From Acidovorax sp. A1169 (GTDB lineage Bacteria; Pseudomonadota; Gammaproteobacteria; Burkholderiales; Burkholderiaceae_C): a stretch of DNA of 64,000 nucleotides. The notes beneath the pieces are model-generated. The model had not been told where the DNA came from. It saw only the letters and a list, made by a program, of their open reading frames with translations, and did not search any database. Within the stretch, counting starts at the first letter, position 1; the number at the start of each line of letters is the position of its first letter. Below, piece by piece: positions 1 to 6,965 of the stretch. The position numbers and the translations under genes were made by a program. The stretch covers positions 1-64,000 of the forward strand of contig NZ_JAUZDX010000022.1 in the NCBI RefSeq assembly GCF_030704685.1. The letters are read 5' to 3'.

Positions 1-47
1 CCCCGGCCTCCGCCCTCAACAAATGCACGCAGCAACCAGAACCAAAA
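1..47. repeat. End of a dispersed hairpin repeat, cut by the window edge
   Basis: Read on the minus strand this stretch contains GGTTGCTGCGTGCATTTG followed by GAGGGCGGAGGCCGGGG. The same string, with a few substitutions, occurs at 19499-19540 and, in inverted form, at 39915-39950. It is therefore one arm of the Comamonadaceae-type intergenic repeat described at 19499-20262. The other arm lies outside the window. Confidence 0.6.
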
Positions 48-80
48 AGCCGTACAACATCCACCCCACAGCAAAGGAAC

Positions 81-106
81 AAAAAAAAGCCCGCACGAAG
101 GCGGGC
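81..106 (-). terminator. Rho-independent terminator on the minus strand
   Basis: Six-base arms GCCCGC (89-94) and GCGGGC (101-106) with a six-base loop are followed, on the minus strand, by eight uridines (A-run at 81-88). No minus-strand gene is visible immediately upstream: the nearest, the AraC gene ending at 1318, is 1.2 kb away across a plus-strand gene. It may end an antisense or small RNA transcript from 107-300. The fold is clear; its partner transcript is unknown. Confidence 0.6.
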
Positions 107-183
107 AACTTGCTTGCACAAGGGGGAGGAGCCGACCACAGCGGGTCGACGAATAAATCATAGCCCCAGCCCCCAAAAAATGC

Positions 184-201
184 GTGTGAGGTATTTCACA
201 C
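184..201. promoter_or_regulatory. Palindromic putative operator upstream of the DMT transporter
   Basis: GTGTGA and TCACAC form perfect six-base arms around a six-base AT-rich spacer, about 130 bp before the transporter start. The layout suits a dimeric regulator. No regulator of known specificity is adjacent, so the function is inferred from symmetry only. Confidence 0.35.
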
Positions 202-329
202 TTCACGCCTTCGTGATTGATGAACAAACCATCCGCCATTGGTGAAAAAACAGCATCAATGACACCACCGATCTGGCGCCCAATCGCATGCAGGCCCTCC
301 AGACAAAGCCTGCGCAACGAGCGATCCCC

Positions 330-1307
330 ATGACCACCACAACGACCCCGGCCCCGCAACAGACAAACAACAACAGCAGCAACACCAAGGCCTGGGTGAT
401 CGACCTCGTGCTCCTGGCAGCGCTGTGGGGTGCGTCCTTCCTGTTCATGCGCATGGGCGCCGCCGAATTCGGGGCGCTGCCCACGGCGGCGGCCCGGGTC
501 GGCATCGGTGCCGTCTTTCTGTTCCCCCTGATGATGCTGCGCGGCCAAGGGGCGGCGCTGGTACAGCACTGGCGCGCCACCATGGGCATCGGTGTCTTCA
601 ACTCGGGCCTGCCATTTGCGCTGTTCAGCTTTGCGCTGCTCACCATCAACAGCAGCCTGGCGGCGGTGCTCAATGCCACGGCGCCGATGTTCGGGGCCCT
701 GGTGGCGTGGGTCTGGTTCCGCGAGCGGCCGGACAACTGGAGGCTGGTGGGGCTGGCCATCGGCTTCACGGGCGTGGTCATGCTGGCCAGCGGCAATGCC
801 GGGCTGCGCGACGGCGATGGCGCGGGCAATACCAACAACGCAGCACTCTGGGCCATCGGGGCCTGTCTGCTGGCCTGTCTGTGCTACGGCATCGCCGCCA
901 GCGCCACACGCCGCTACCTGACCGGCGTGCCACCCCTGGCCACGGCCACTGGCAGCCAGATCGGCGCATCGCTGCTGCTGGCCGTGCCCGCCATCGCCTA
1001 CTGGCCCCAGCACATGCCCACGCTGCGGGCCTGGCTGGCCATCCTGGCGCTGGGTGTGCTGTGCACAGGCGTGGCGTACTTCCTGTTCTTCCGTTTGATC
1101 GAGCGCGCGGGCCCTGCGCGCGCGCTCACGGTCACGTTTTTGCTGCCGGTGTTCGCCACCTTCTACGGGGTGGTCTTTCTCGACGAAAGCATCACGCAGT
1201 GGATGCTGGTCTGCGCGGCCGTCATCGTCTGCGGCGTGGGGCTGTCCACCGGGTTCATTGCGCCGAAGTCAAAGCGCGCCGCCAGCGACAGCACGGCGAA
1301 AACCTGA
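330..1307 (+). CDS. DMT-superfamily EamA-type transporter
   Basis: Inner-membrane drug/metabolite transporter of the ten-helix EamA type, usually an exporter of amino acids or other small metabolites. The protein is almost entirely hydrophobic helices, in two halves of about five. The first half starts at WVIDLVLLAALWGASFLFMR and the second at ALWAIGACLLACLCYGIAAS, which is the internal duplication typical of EamA. The chosen start (ATG 330, MTTTTTPAPQQ) follows a weak purine stretch. An in-frame ATG at 288 would add 14 unconserved residues. The C-terminal tail after about residue 310 is basic and cytosolic. The substrate cannot be told from sequence. It converges with the AraC gene ending at 1318. 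Confidence 0.85.
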   Translation: MTTTTTPAPQQTNNNSSNTKAWVIDLVLLAALWGASFLFMRMGAAEFGALPTAAARVGIGAVFLFPLMMLRGQGAALVQHWRATMGIGVFNSGLPFALFSFALLTINSSLAAVLNATAPMFGALVAWVWFRERPDNWRLVGLAIGFTGVVMLASGNAGLRDGDGAGNTNNAALWAIGACLLACLCYGIAASATRRYLTGVPPLATATGSQIGASLLLAVPAIAYWPQHMPTLRAWLAILALGVLCTGVAYFLFFRLIERAGPARALTVTFLLPVFATFYGVVFLDESITQWMLVCAAVIVCGVGLSTGFIAPKSKRAASDSTAKT

Positions 1308-1317
1308 GCCGGCTGGT

Positions 1318-2103
1318 TCAGCGTTGCCTGAGGTACACCTGCGGCGTCATGCCCAGTTGCTTGTGGAACATCGCGATGAAGGCCGAGGGCGCGCTGTAGC
1401 CCAGCTCCAGCGCCACGTCCTTGACCGCGCGACCGGCCTCCAGCAGCGCAATGCCGCGCACCACCTTCAGGCGCTGGCGCCATTCGCCAAACGGCATGTG
1501 CAGGTCGCGCTCGCAGCGCCGCGCGAGGGTGCGCTCAGTGGTGTGCACCAGGGCCGCCCATTGGGCCAGCGAGCGGCCGTCCCAGGGGCTGGCCTGCAGC
1601 GCGTCGAGCACCCGGCCCAGCAAGGGGTCTTGCGAGGTGGGCAGGTAGCTGTCATGGCTGGGGGCGACGCGCAATTCGTCCAGCAGCACCTCGAACAGGC
1701 GCTGGTCGGGGGCGCTGCGCGGCACGTCGATGCCACGGCTGTGCAAGGTATCGAGCACGGCGTGAATCAGCGGGCTGATGACCATGGTGCAGGGCTGGCG
1801 CGGCAGTGCGGCGCACAGCGCCTCAGCCACATAGACTGTGGCGTAGCTCGCCTCATGGCGGTTGCTCGACACATGCTCCAGGTGCGGCGGTATCCACACG
1901 CCGTACTGCGGCGGCGCAAGAAACACCTGCCCGCCCATGCCCACCTCGATCACGCCGGACAGCGCATGCACGAACTGCCCTGCCGCATGGCTATCGGCCG
2001 GGTCGGCACCACCGGGCTGCAGGTGCACGACCTTGAACAGCATCGGTGGCAGCACGGCTGCTGCCTGCACTGCAGGTTTGCGAGCGGCCTTGGGGTTGTG
2101 CAT
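1318..2103 (-). CDS. AraC-family transcriptional regulator with cupin-type sensor
   Basis: Cytosolic DNA-binding regulator of 261 residues. Residues about 20-90 form a cupin-like AraC sensor (LFKVVHLQPGGADPADSHAAG, then a segment ending WIPPHLEHVSSNR). The C-terminal 100 residues carry two helix-turn-helix units (AQWAALVHTTERTLARRCE and VKDVALELGYSAPSAFIAMF). This is the RcnR-less, YkgA/NimR-like arrangement, cupin first and HTH last. The ATG at 2103 has a GGAAG motif ten bases upstream. It is divergent from the PhyH dioxygenase gene at 2202 with 98 bp between them, so it probably controls that gene. The spacer holds GAATC-N15-GATTC, a possible operator. Confidence 0.88.
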   Translation of the reverse strand: MHNPKAARKPAVQAAAVLPPMLFKVVHLQPGGADPADSHAAGQFVHALSGVIEVGMGGQVFLAPPQYGVWIPPHLEHVSSNRHEASYATVYVAEALCAALPRQPCTMVISPLIHAVLDTLHSRGIDVPRSAPDQRLFEVLLDELRVAPSHDSYLPTSQDPLLGRVLDALQASPWDGRSLAQWAALVHTTERTLARRCERDLHMPFGEWRQRLKVVRGIALLEAGRAVKDVALELGYSAPSAFIAMFHKQLGMTPQVYLRQR

Positions 2104-2201
2104 CTTGTCTGGCTTCCTTGATCGCTTGTCCGAACAGGCGTATTTGATTGAATCTGGTCAATTTAGACTGATTCTGCCCGCAACAGTCCAGGACGAAAGC
2201 C

Positions 2202-3044
2202 ATGCTCACCAACCACCCCACCGAATTCGACGCACAGTCCCCTGCCAGCGCCATGGCCGAGAAGTTCGCCCGCGACGGCGTGGTCTGCCTGCGCGGGGTA
2301 CTGCGCCCCGCCGAGGTCGAGCGGCTGCGCGAGGGCATCGACGCCAACCTGGCCGCGCCCAGCCCGCGCGCCAAGGTGGCCAGCCGCGCCGACGACCCGG
2401 GCTTCTTCATCGAGGACTTCTGCAACTGGCAGGAGATACCCGCGTACTGGGACGTGATCTCCCAATCCGCCCTGCCCGAGATCGCGGCCAAGCTCACGGG
2501 CAGCAGCCAAATACGGCTCTACCACGACCATATGCTCACCAAGGAGTCGGGTACGCGCCAGCGCACGCCCTGGCACCAGGACCAGCCCTACTACAACATC
2601 GAAGGTAGCCAGAACGTGAGCTTCTGGATCCCCGTCGATCCGGTCTCACGCGCCTCCACCCTGGAACTGGTGGCGGGCTCGCACCGCGGCCCCTGGCTGA
2701 TGCCGCGCACCTTCATGAGCAACGAGGCGAAATGGTTCCCCGAGGGCGCTCTGGCCGACCTGCCCGACATCGAGGCCGACCGCGCTGCCTACGACATCCG
2801 CGGCTGGGCCGTGGAGCCCGGCGACGCGATTGCCTTCAACATGCTGACCCTGCACGCCTCGGCCGGCCTGGAACCCGGGCGCCGGCGCCGCGTGTTCTCG
2901 GTGCGCATGATCGGCGACGACATCACCCATGCACCACGGCGCTGGAAGACCTCGCCGGATTTTCCGGGGCTGGTAGACGCTTTGCCAGCGGGGGCGCCGA
3001 TGGAGCATGCGCTGTTTCCGGTGCTGTGGGCTGCGGGCGCGTGA
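2202..3044 (+). CDS. Phytanoyl-CoA dioxygenase (PhyH) family protein
   Basis: Non-haem iron, 2-oxoglutarate-dependent oxygenase of 280 residues. The iron triad is visible as His125 and Asp127 (TPWHQDQPYY) and His218 (MLTLHAS). An arginine-rich stretch at 227-230 supplies the 2-oxoglutarate anchor. Length and motif order match bacterial PhyH proteins. These hydroxylate small molecules rather than phytanoyl-CoA, so the substrate is unknown. It stands alone on the plus strand, divergent from the AraC gene that likely controls it. Its stop lies 19 bp from that of the convergent SHOCT protein gene. Confidence 0.85.
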   Translation: MLTNHPTEFDAQSPASAMAEKFARDGVVCLRGVLRPAEVERLREGIDANLAAPSPRAKVASRADDPGFFIEDFCNWQEIPAYWDVISQSALPEIAAKLTGSSQIRLYHDHMLTKESGTRQRTPWHQDQPYYNIEGSQNVSFWIPVDPVSRASTLELVAGSHRGPWLMPRTFMSNEAKWFPEGALADLPDIEADRAAYDIRGWAVEPGDAIAFNMLTLHASAGLEPGRRRRVFSVRMIGDDITHAPRRWKTSPDFPGLVDALPAGAPMEHALFPVLWAAGA

Positions 3045-3063
3045 TGCCCGCAGCGGGGTGAGA

Positions 3064-3750
3064 CTACGCCAGCAGGCGGGCCTTCTGCCGCTGAAACTCC
3101 AGCTCGGTCAGCACGCCTTCGTCGCGCAGTGCCACAAGCTGCTGCAGTTGATCGGCTACCGGTAGTGCAGGCGCTGCTGCAGCAGCCTCGGCTGCGAGCT
3201 CGCGGGCTGCGCGCATTTCACTTGCATGGATCGCGGCCTCCAACACGCCATGCCAATGGCGTGCCTGCTTCATCGCCGCTCTGTGCTCGGCACTGTTCGC
3301 AAAGACTCTGCTGTCCAGAAAAAGAACGGTGTGGGTGGGCGCAGCCGTGTTCTTGACGATGACGTGCAATTCCACGCGCAAGATGATGTTGGTGCTGTAG
3401 CTCTGGCTCGGTGCCGTGTCCTCAAAGACGTCGACCGACAGGATGTCCCCATAGCGAACCACGGTGCTGGAAGCCGGCTCCCAGACAGGGGTATAAACCC
3501 CGTCTTGCCCAACTGCCCCGGCGCCGGGACGGGGGCAGCGCACAAGGCACAGCTTCCTGTGTACCTCGTCAATGGCAATGCCGGTCATCTTGTCGATCCC
3601 CATGACCTCTTGGGTAGGAGGAAATCCGTCGACCTGCACCTGTTCAATCTTCTGCGCCTTCTTCTCCCGTTTGGGGACGCTGCTCTTCAGCACCCAGGGA
3701 GCAAGGGCAACGGCGGCCAACAGGGACACTACAAAGACAAAGAATTCCAC
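3064..3750 (-). CDS. SHOCT-domain protein with N-terminal membrane segment
   Basis: A 228-residue protein with one N-terminal hydrophobic helix (FFVFVVSLLAAVALAPWVL) followed by a lysine-rich stretch. It has a beta-rich middle of about residues 40-150 with no assigned family. The C-terminal SHOCT motif is ADQLQQLVALRDEGVLTELEF plus QRQKARLLA. SHOCT is a short oligomerisation motif found at protein ends. An alanine-rich helix links the two parts. It is the last gene of a minus-strand series (DUF2721, SUI1, DUF3820, this gene). Function unknown; the SHOCT call is firm. Confidence 0.75.
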   Translation of the reverse strand: MEFFVFVVSLLAAVALAPWVLKSSVPKREKKAQKIEQVQVDGFPPTQEVMGIDKMTGIAIDEVHRKLCLVRCPRPGAGAVGQDGVYTPVWEPASSTVVRYGDILSVDVFEDTAPSQSYSTNIILRVELHVIVKNTAAPTHTVLFLDSRVFANSAEHRAAMKQARHWHGVLEAAIHASEMRAARELAAEAAAAAPALPVADQLQQLVALRDEGVLTELEFQRQKARLLA

Positions 3751-3777
3751 GCATATCCCCCCAATGGATACCGACGT

Positions 3778-4017
3778 TCAGGGACGGCTTGCCTTGCCGC
3801 CCGCACTGCCGCCCCGCAAGGGCCTCAGCAGATCCGCCAACCCGTTGTGGTCGATCTCATACATCAGCGCCAGCAACTGCCCCAGCTCCCCTTTCGGGAA
3901 TCCCTCGCGCGCAAACCAGCCGAGGTAGTTGGCAGGCAGGTCGGCGAGCAAGGTGCCCTTGTGCTTGCCATAGGGCATCTCGGTGGTGACCAGGCGCTGC
4001 AACTTTTCCGCATCCAT
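3778..4017 (-). CDS. DUF3820 family protein
   Basis: Small protein of 79 residues containing the DUF3820 core: MPYGKHKGTLLADLPANYLG, then WFAREGFPKGELGQLL. The family is conserved in proteobacteria and named in databases as a putative quorum-sensing-regulated factor, but its biochemistry is unknown. The YGKHKG motif resembles a nucleic-acid-associated turn seen in exonuclease-linked proteins. It sits 13 bp downstream of the SUI1 gene on the same strand and is probably cotranscribed. The C-terminal tail is glycine- and lysine-rich. Confidence 0.8.
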   Translation of the reverse strand: MDAEKLQRLVTTEMPYGKHKGTLLADLPANYLGWFAREGFPKGELGQLLALMYEIDHNGLADLLRPLRGGSAGGKASRP

Positions 4018-4030
4018 CGCGTGCGCTCCC

Positions 4031-4426
4031 TCAACCGCCCGCGTGCTTGACCTTGTGGCCGAGCTTTTGCAGCGCGGCCATCACGCGGTCCACGTGGTCG
4101 CCCTGGATTTCTATCACGCCGTCCTTCACCGTGCCGCCGCTGCCGCAGGCGGCCTTGAGCTGCTTGCCCAACTGGTCGAGCGCGGCGGCATCCACCGGCA
4201 CGCCCTTGACCAGGGTGACGGCCTTGCCGCCGCGGCCCTTGGTCTCGCGCGATACGCGCACAATGCCGTCGCCGGCAGGCACGGCGGCCGCCTTGGCCAG
4301 CGCCTTGCAAACGCACTGGGCGACGGGCTGGCGGCAGTCGGGGCACATGCGGCCGGTGTCGGTGGAATAGACCAGGCCGCCCAGACTGCCCAGGTCGGCC
4401 AGCGACTTCTTGGGGGCGGGGGCCAT
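4031..4426 (-). CDS. yciH: Bacterial SUI1/eIF1-like translation factor (YciH)
   Basis: A 131-residue protein of the YciH/SUI1 family, thought to act on the small ribosomal subunit during initiation-codon selection or under stress. The N-terminal part has a zinc-ribbon-like CPDCRQPVAQCVC motif (C-x2-C-x5-C-x-C). The SUI1 fold follows, with GRGGKAVTLVKGVP, the conserved CGSGGTVKDGVIEIQGDH and the terminal LGHKVKHAGG. Its ATG begins at the base next to the DUF2721 stop codon, so the two are translationally linked. A DUF3820 gene follows 13 bp later. Confidence 0.92.
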   Translation of the reverse strand: MAPAPKKSLADLGSLGGLVYSTDTGRMCPDCRQPVAQCVCKALAKAAAVPAGDGIVRVSRETKGRGGKAVTLVKGVPVDAAALDQLGKQLKAACGSGGTVKDGVIEIQGDHVDRVMAALQKLGHKVKHAGG

Positions 4427-4927
4427 TTACTTCGGCTCCCGCACGATGAGGGGGGTATCGGCGGGGTTGGCGCCGATTTCCTTTTGCAGCATGCGGAAGT
4501 TGAGCAAGCGCGTGGCCATCACCGTCTCTGCCAGAAAGCACACCAGCGCCAGCAGGAACGAGGCCACGCCGGCGAGAAAGCCTGCGATGGCCAGGCGGTT
4601 GGCCTGGTAGTCGAAGGTTTCGCCCAGGAACAGCAGGATGATGGTGATGCCGATGAGAAAGGCGCAGAAGGTCAGCAGTGCAATGCAGCCGTTGGCCAGG
4701 CGTCCGCGCAGGCGCAGGTCACCGAGCTCGGCGTAGGCGCGCGCGGTGTACTCGGGGTCGTTGTTGGCGCGGGCGCGGTCTTCCACCACGCGGGCGCGGT
4801 CGATGATGCGCGCCAGCCGGCCGGCCACGGCGCCGATCATGCCGGAGACGGCGGTGAGCAAGAACACGGGCGCCACCGCGAGCTGGATGCCGTGGGTGAT
4901 GACGGAGGGATCGGTGGGGATGGCCAT
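4427..4927 (-). CDS. DUF2721 family membrane protein
   Basis: A 166-residue inner-membrane protein. The DUF2721 signature is clear: QLAVAPVFLLTAVSGMIGAV and the basic LARIIDRARVVEDRAR loop, then two further hydrophobic helices (GCIALLTFCAFLIGITIILL and LAIAGFLAGVASFLLALVCF). The ATG at 4927 is chosen because the family begins close to this helix; a longer in-frame extension to 5113 adds non-conserved residues. First gene of the minus-strand set ahead of SUI1, with no intergenic base. Function unknown. Confidence 0.85.
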   Translation of the reverse strand: MAIPTDPSVITHGIQLAVAPVFLLTAVSGMIGAVAGRLARIIDRARVVEDRARANNDPEYTARAYAELGDLRLRGRLANGCIALLTFCAFLIGITIILLFLGETFDYQANRLAIAGFLAGVASFLLALVCFLAETVMATRLLNFRMLQKEIGANPADTPLIVREPK

Positions 4928-5127
4928 AAGCGGGAGTAGCGTGTATGCGGGCCGCCCGATTATCGGCGCACAGTGCGGGCTGGCGGCACGGCAAACCAGC
5001 CATTGACCGGTGCCAGAACCCCAATGCAGGACAATCGGGGGAATACAGACAGCCCGCGCGCGGGCTGCGCCCACCCATTTTTCTGTTTTTCTTTTGTGGC
5101 CGTGCCCATGCACAGGCCGCCTTGCCC

Positions 5128-6441
5128 ATGCCCTTTGCTGCCCTCGGTCTCTCCCCTGCCCTCGCCCATTCCGCCCAGGCCGTGGGCTTCACGGTGCCCA
5201 CGCCTATCCAGACCGAGGCGATCCCCGCCATCCTGAACGGGCAGGACCTGCTGGGCATTGCGCAGACCGGCTCGGGCAAGACGGCGGCGTTCGGGCTGCC
5301 GCTGCTGCAGGCGGTGCAGCTGGGCGCCACCGGCCAGGCGTCACGCCACGCCACCGCCCTGGTGCTGGTACCCACGCGCGAGCTGGCGGCCCAGGTGGGC
5401 GAGGTGCTGCGCGACCTGGCGGGCCATTTGCAGCAGCCGCCCAAGGTGGCGGTGGTGTTTGGCGGTGTCTCGATCAACCCGCAGATGATGGGCCTGCGCG
5501 GCGGAGCCGACATCGTCGTGGCCACGCCGGGCCGGCTGCTCGACCTGGTGGAGCACAACGCCATCCAGCTCGGCAAGGTGGCCCACCTGGTGCTGGACGA
5601 GGCCGACCGCCTTCTGGACCTGGGCTTTGCCGAGGAGCTGCAGCGCGTGCTGGCCCTGCTGCCGGCCAAGCGGCAGAACCTGTTCTTCTCGGCCACCTTC
5701 GCCGCCCCGGTGCAGGCGCTGGCCGATGGCCTGCTGCACCAGCCGCTGCGGGTGGAGATTGCGCCCACGCCAGACCACACCCCCGATATCGCGCAGCGCG
5801 CCATAGCGGTGGACGACAAGCGCCGCACGCAACTGCTGCGCCACCTGCTCAAGGAGCACGGCTGGACGCGCGTGCTGGTCTTCGTGGCCACGCAGTACGC
5901 GGCCGAGCATGTGGCCGAAAAGCTGTACAAGGCCGGCATCTTCGCCAGCCCCTTCCACGGCGGCCTGAGCCAGGGGGCGCGCAAGCAGGTGCTGCAGGAG
6001 TTCAAGGACGAGCGCTGGCAGGTGGTGGTGACCACCGACCTGGCTGCGCGCGGCATCGACATCGCCCAGCTGCCTGCGGTGGTGAACTACGACCTGCCGC
6101 GCTCGGCCGACGACTACGTGCACCGCATCGGCCGCACCGGCCGCGCGGGCGAGAGCGGCGTGGCCGTGACCTTCGTCACGCCCGACGCCACGGCGCATTT
6201 CCGGCTGATCGAAAAGCGCCAGGGCCTGGCGCTGCCGCTGGAGGTGATTGCCGGCTTCGAGCCCACCGAGGCGGCCCCGCCCCCCGCCCCGGCAGCGCCC
6301 GGCGAGCCCGGCACTGGCGGCATCAAGGGCCGCCGCCCGAGCAAGAAGGACAAGCTGCGCGCTGCGGCAGCCGAGGCAGAGGCCGAGGCGGCTGCCGAAG
6401 CCGCCCGCCCCGTGGGCAAGAAGCCACCCAAGCCGGAATAA
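5128..6441 (+). CDS. rhlE: DEAD-box ATP-dependent RNA helicase, RhlE type
   Basis: RNA helicase of 437 residues that remodels structured RNA, typically in ribosome assembly or cold adaptation. All helicase motifs are present: Q motif GFTVPTPIQTEAIP (20-33), Walker A AQTGSGKT (Lys51), PTRELA, TPGR, DEAD (157-160), SAT, and the domain 2 motif HRIGRTGR. The C-terminal 70 residues are Pro/Ala-rich then strongly basic (KGRRPSKKDKL and KKPPKPE), the usual RhlE RNA-binding tail. ATG 5128 (MPFAALGL) is chosen since the Q motif normally lies about 20 residues in. It has about 200 bp of upstream spacer shared with the divergent DUF2721 gene. Confidence 0.92.
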   Translation: MPFAALGLSPALAHSAQAVGFTVPTPIQTEAIPAILNGQDLLGIAQTGSGKTAAFGLPLLQAVQLGATGQASRHATALVLVPTRELAAQVGEVLRDLAGHLQQPPKVAVVFGGVSINPQMMGLRGGADIVVATPGRLLDLVEHNAIQLGKVAHLVLDEADRLLDLGFAEELQRVLALLPAKRQNLFFSATFAAPVQALADGLLHQPLRVEIAPTPDHTPDIAQRAIAVDDKRRTQLLRHLLKEHGWTRVLVFVATQYAAEHVAEKLYKAGIFASPFHGGLSQGARKQVLQEFKDERWQVVVTTDLAARGIDIAQLPAVVNYDLPRSADDYVHRIGRTGRAGESGVAVTFVTPDATAHFRLIEKRQGLALPLEVIAGFEPTEAAPPPAPAAPGEPGTGGIKGRRPSKKDKLRAAAAEAEAEAAAEAARPVGKKPPKPE

Positions 6442-6456
6442 CCCCGGCCGTTAGAC

Positions 6457-6493
6457 AAAAAAAACCGGCGTGCCCCGTGAAAGGCAAGCCGGT
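6457..6493 (-). terminator. Rho-independent terminator of the DUF6172 gene
   Basis: On the minus strand an 11-base stem with one mismatch (arms at 6483-6493 and 6464-6474) and an eight-base loop is followed by eight Us (A-run 6457-6464). It lies 40 bp after the DUF6172 stop codon and just beyond the rhlE stop on the other strand. Confidence 0.85.
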
Positions 6494-6533
6494 GTGTCGG
6501 TGGGACGGGCACAAGCCCGTATCCGCCAGGTTG

Positions 6534-6887
6534 TCAGTCTTCGCTGTCGTCGTCTTCGGCACCCATGCCGTCGTTGGCAGCATCCTCGTCACGCGAACCT
6601 GCAGGCCGCGCCGTGCGCTTGCCGGGCTTGGCCAGGATCTCGACGTAGAACTGCTTGCCGCCCTCGGCCACCACGCCGTTGATCAGGCCGGTGAGGGCCG
6701 ACAGGTGCACCACCGTGGCGGCCTCCTTGGTGGCGCCGAACTGGCAATCGAAGTCCCAGAAGTCCGCGCCTTCGGGGATGTCACGGCGCCGTTCGCGCTT
6801 GATGTACTTGCGGATATCGTGCTTGACGGACTCCAGAACCCGGTCCGGATTCTTGCCTTCGACATGTAGTTGGAAAATTTTTCTCAT
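6534..6887 (-). CDS. DUF6172 family protein
   Basis: A 117-residue cytosolic protein. It begins MRKIFQLHVEGKNPDRVLES and continues KHDIRKYIKRERRR, FWDFDCQFG and a short hydrophobic core around ALTGLINGVVAEG. This matches the DUF6172 family of small proteobacterial proteins. The last 25 residues are acidic (DEDAANDGMGAEDDDSED). The family has no assigned function. It is monocistronic, followed by a strong terminator. Confidence 0.75.
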   Translation of the reverse strand: MRKIFQLHVEGKNPDRVLESVKHDIRKYIKRERRRDIPEGADFWDFDCQFGATKEAATVVHLSALTGLINGVVAEGGKQFYVEILAKPGKRTARPAGSRDEDAANDGMGAEDDDSED

Positions 6888-6936
6888 GGGCGATGGTACC
6901 GCTTGCGGACCCAGGGCCGTACCAAGGGGTCATGAA

Positions 6937-6956
6937 CCGGGGCTTGCAAGCCCCGG
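6937..6956 (-). terminator. Perfect 20-bp palindrome downstream of the exported lyase gene
   Basis: CCGGGGCTTGCAAGCCCCGG is exactly self-complementary. It lies 10 bp after the lyase stop codon and between two minus-strand genes. The following T-tract on the minus strand is poor, so it may act as a factor-assisted terminator or mRNA 3' end stabiliser. It could also be a protein-binding palindrome. Confidence 0.5.
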
Positions 6957-6965
6957 AAAACAGGC

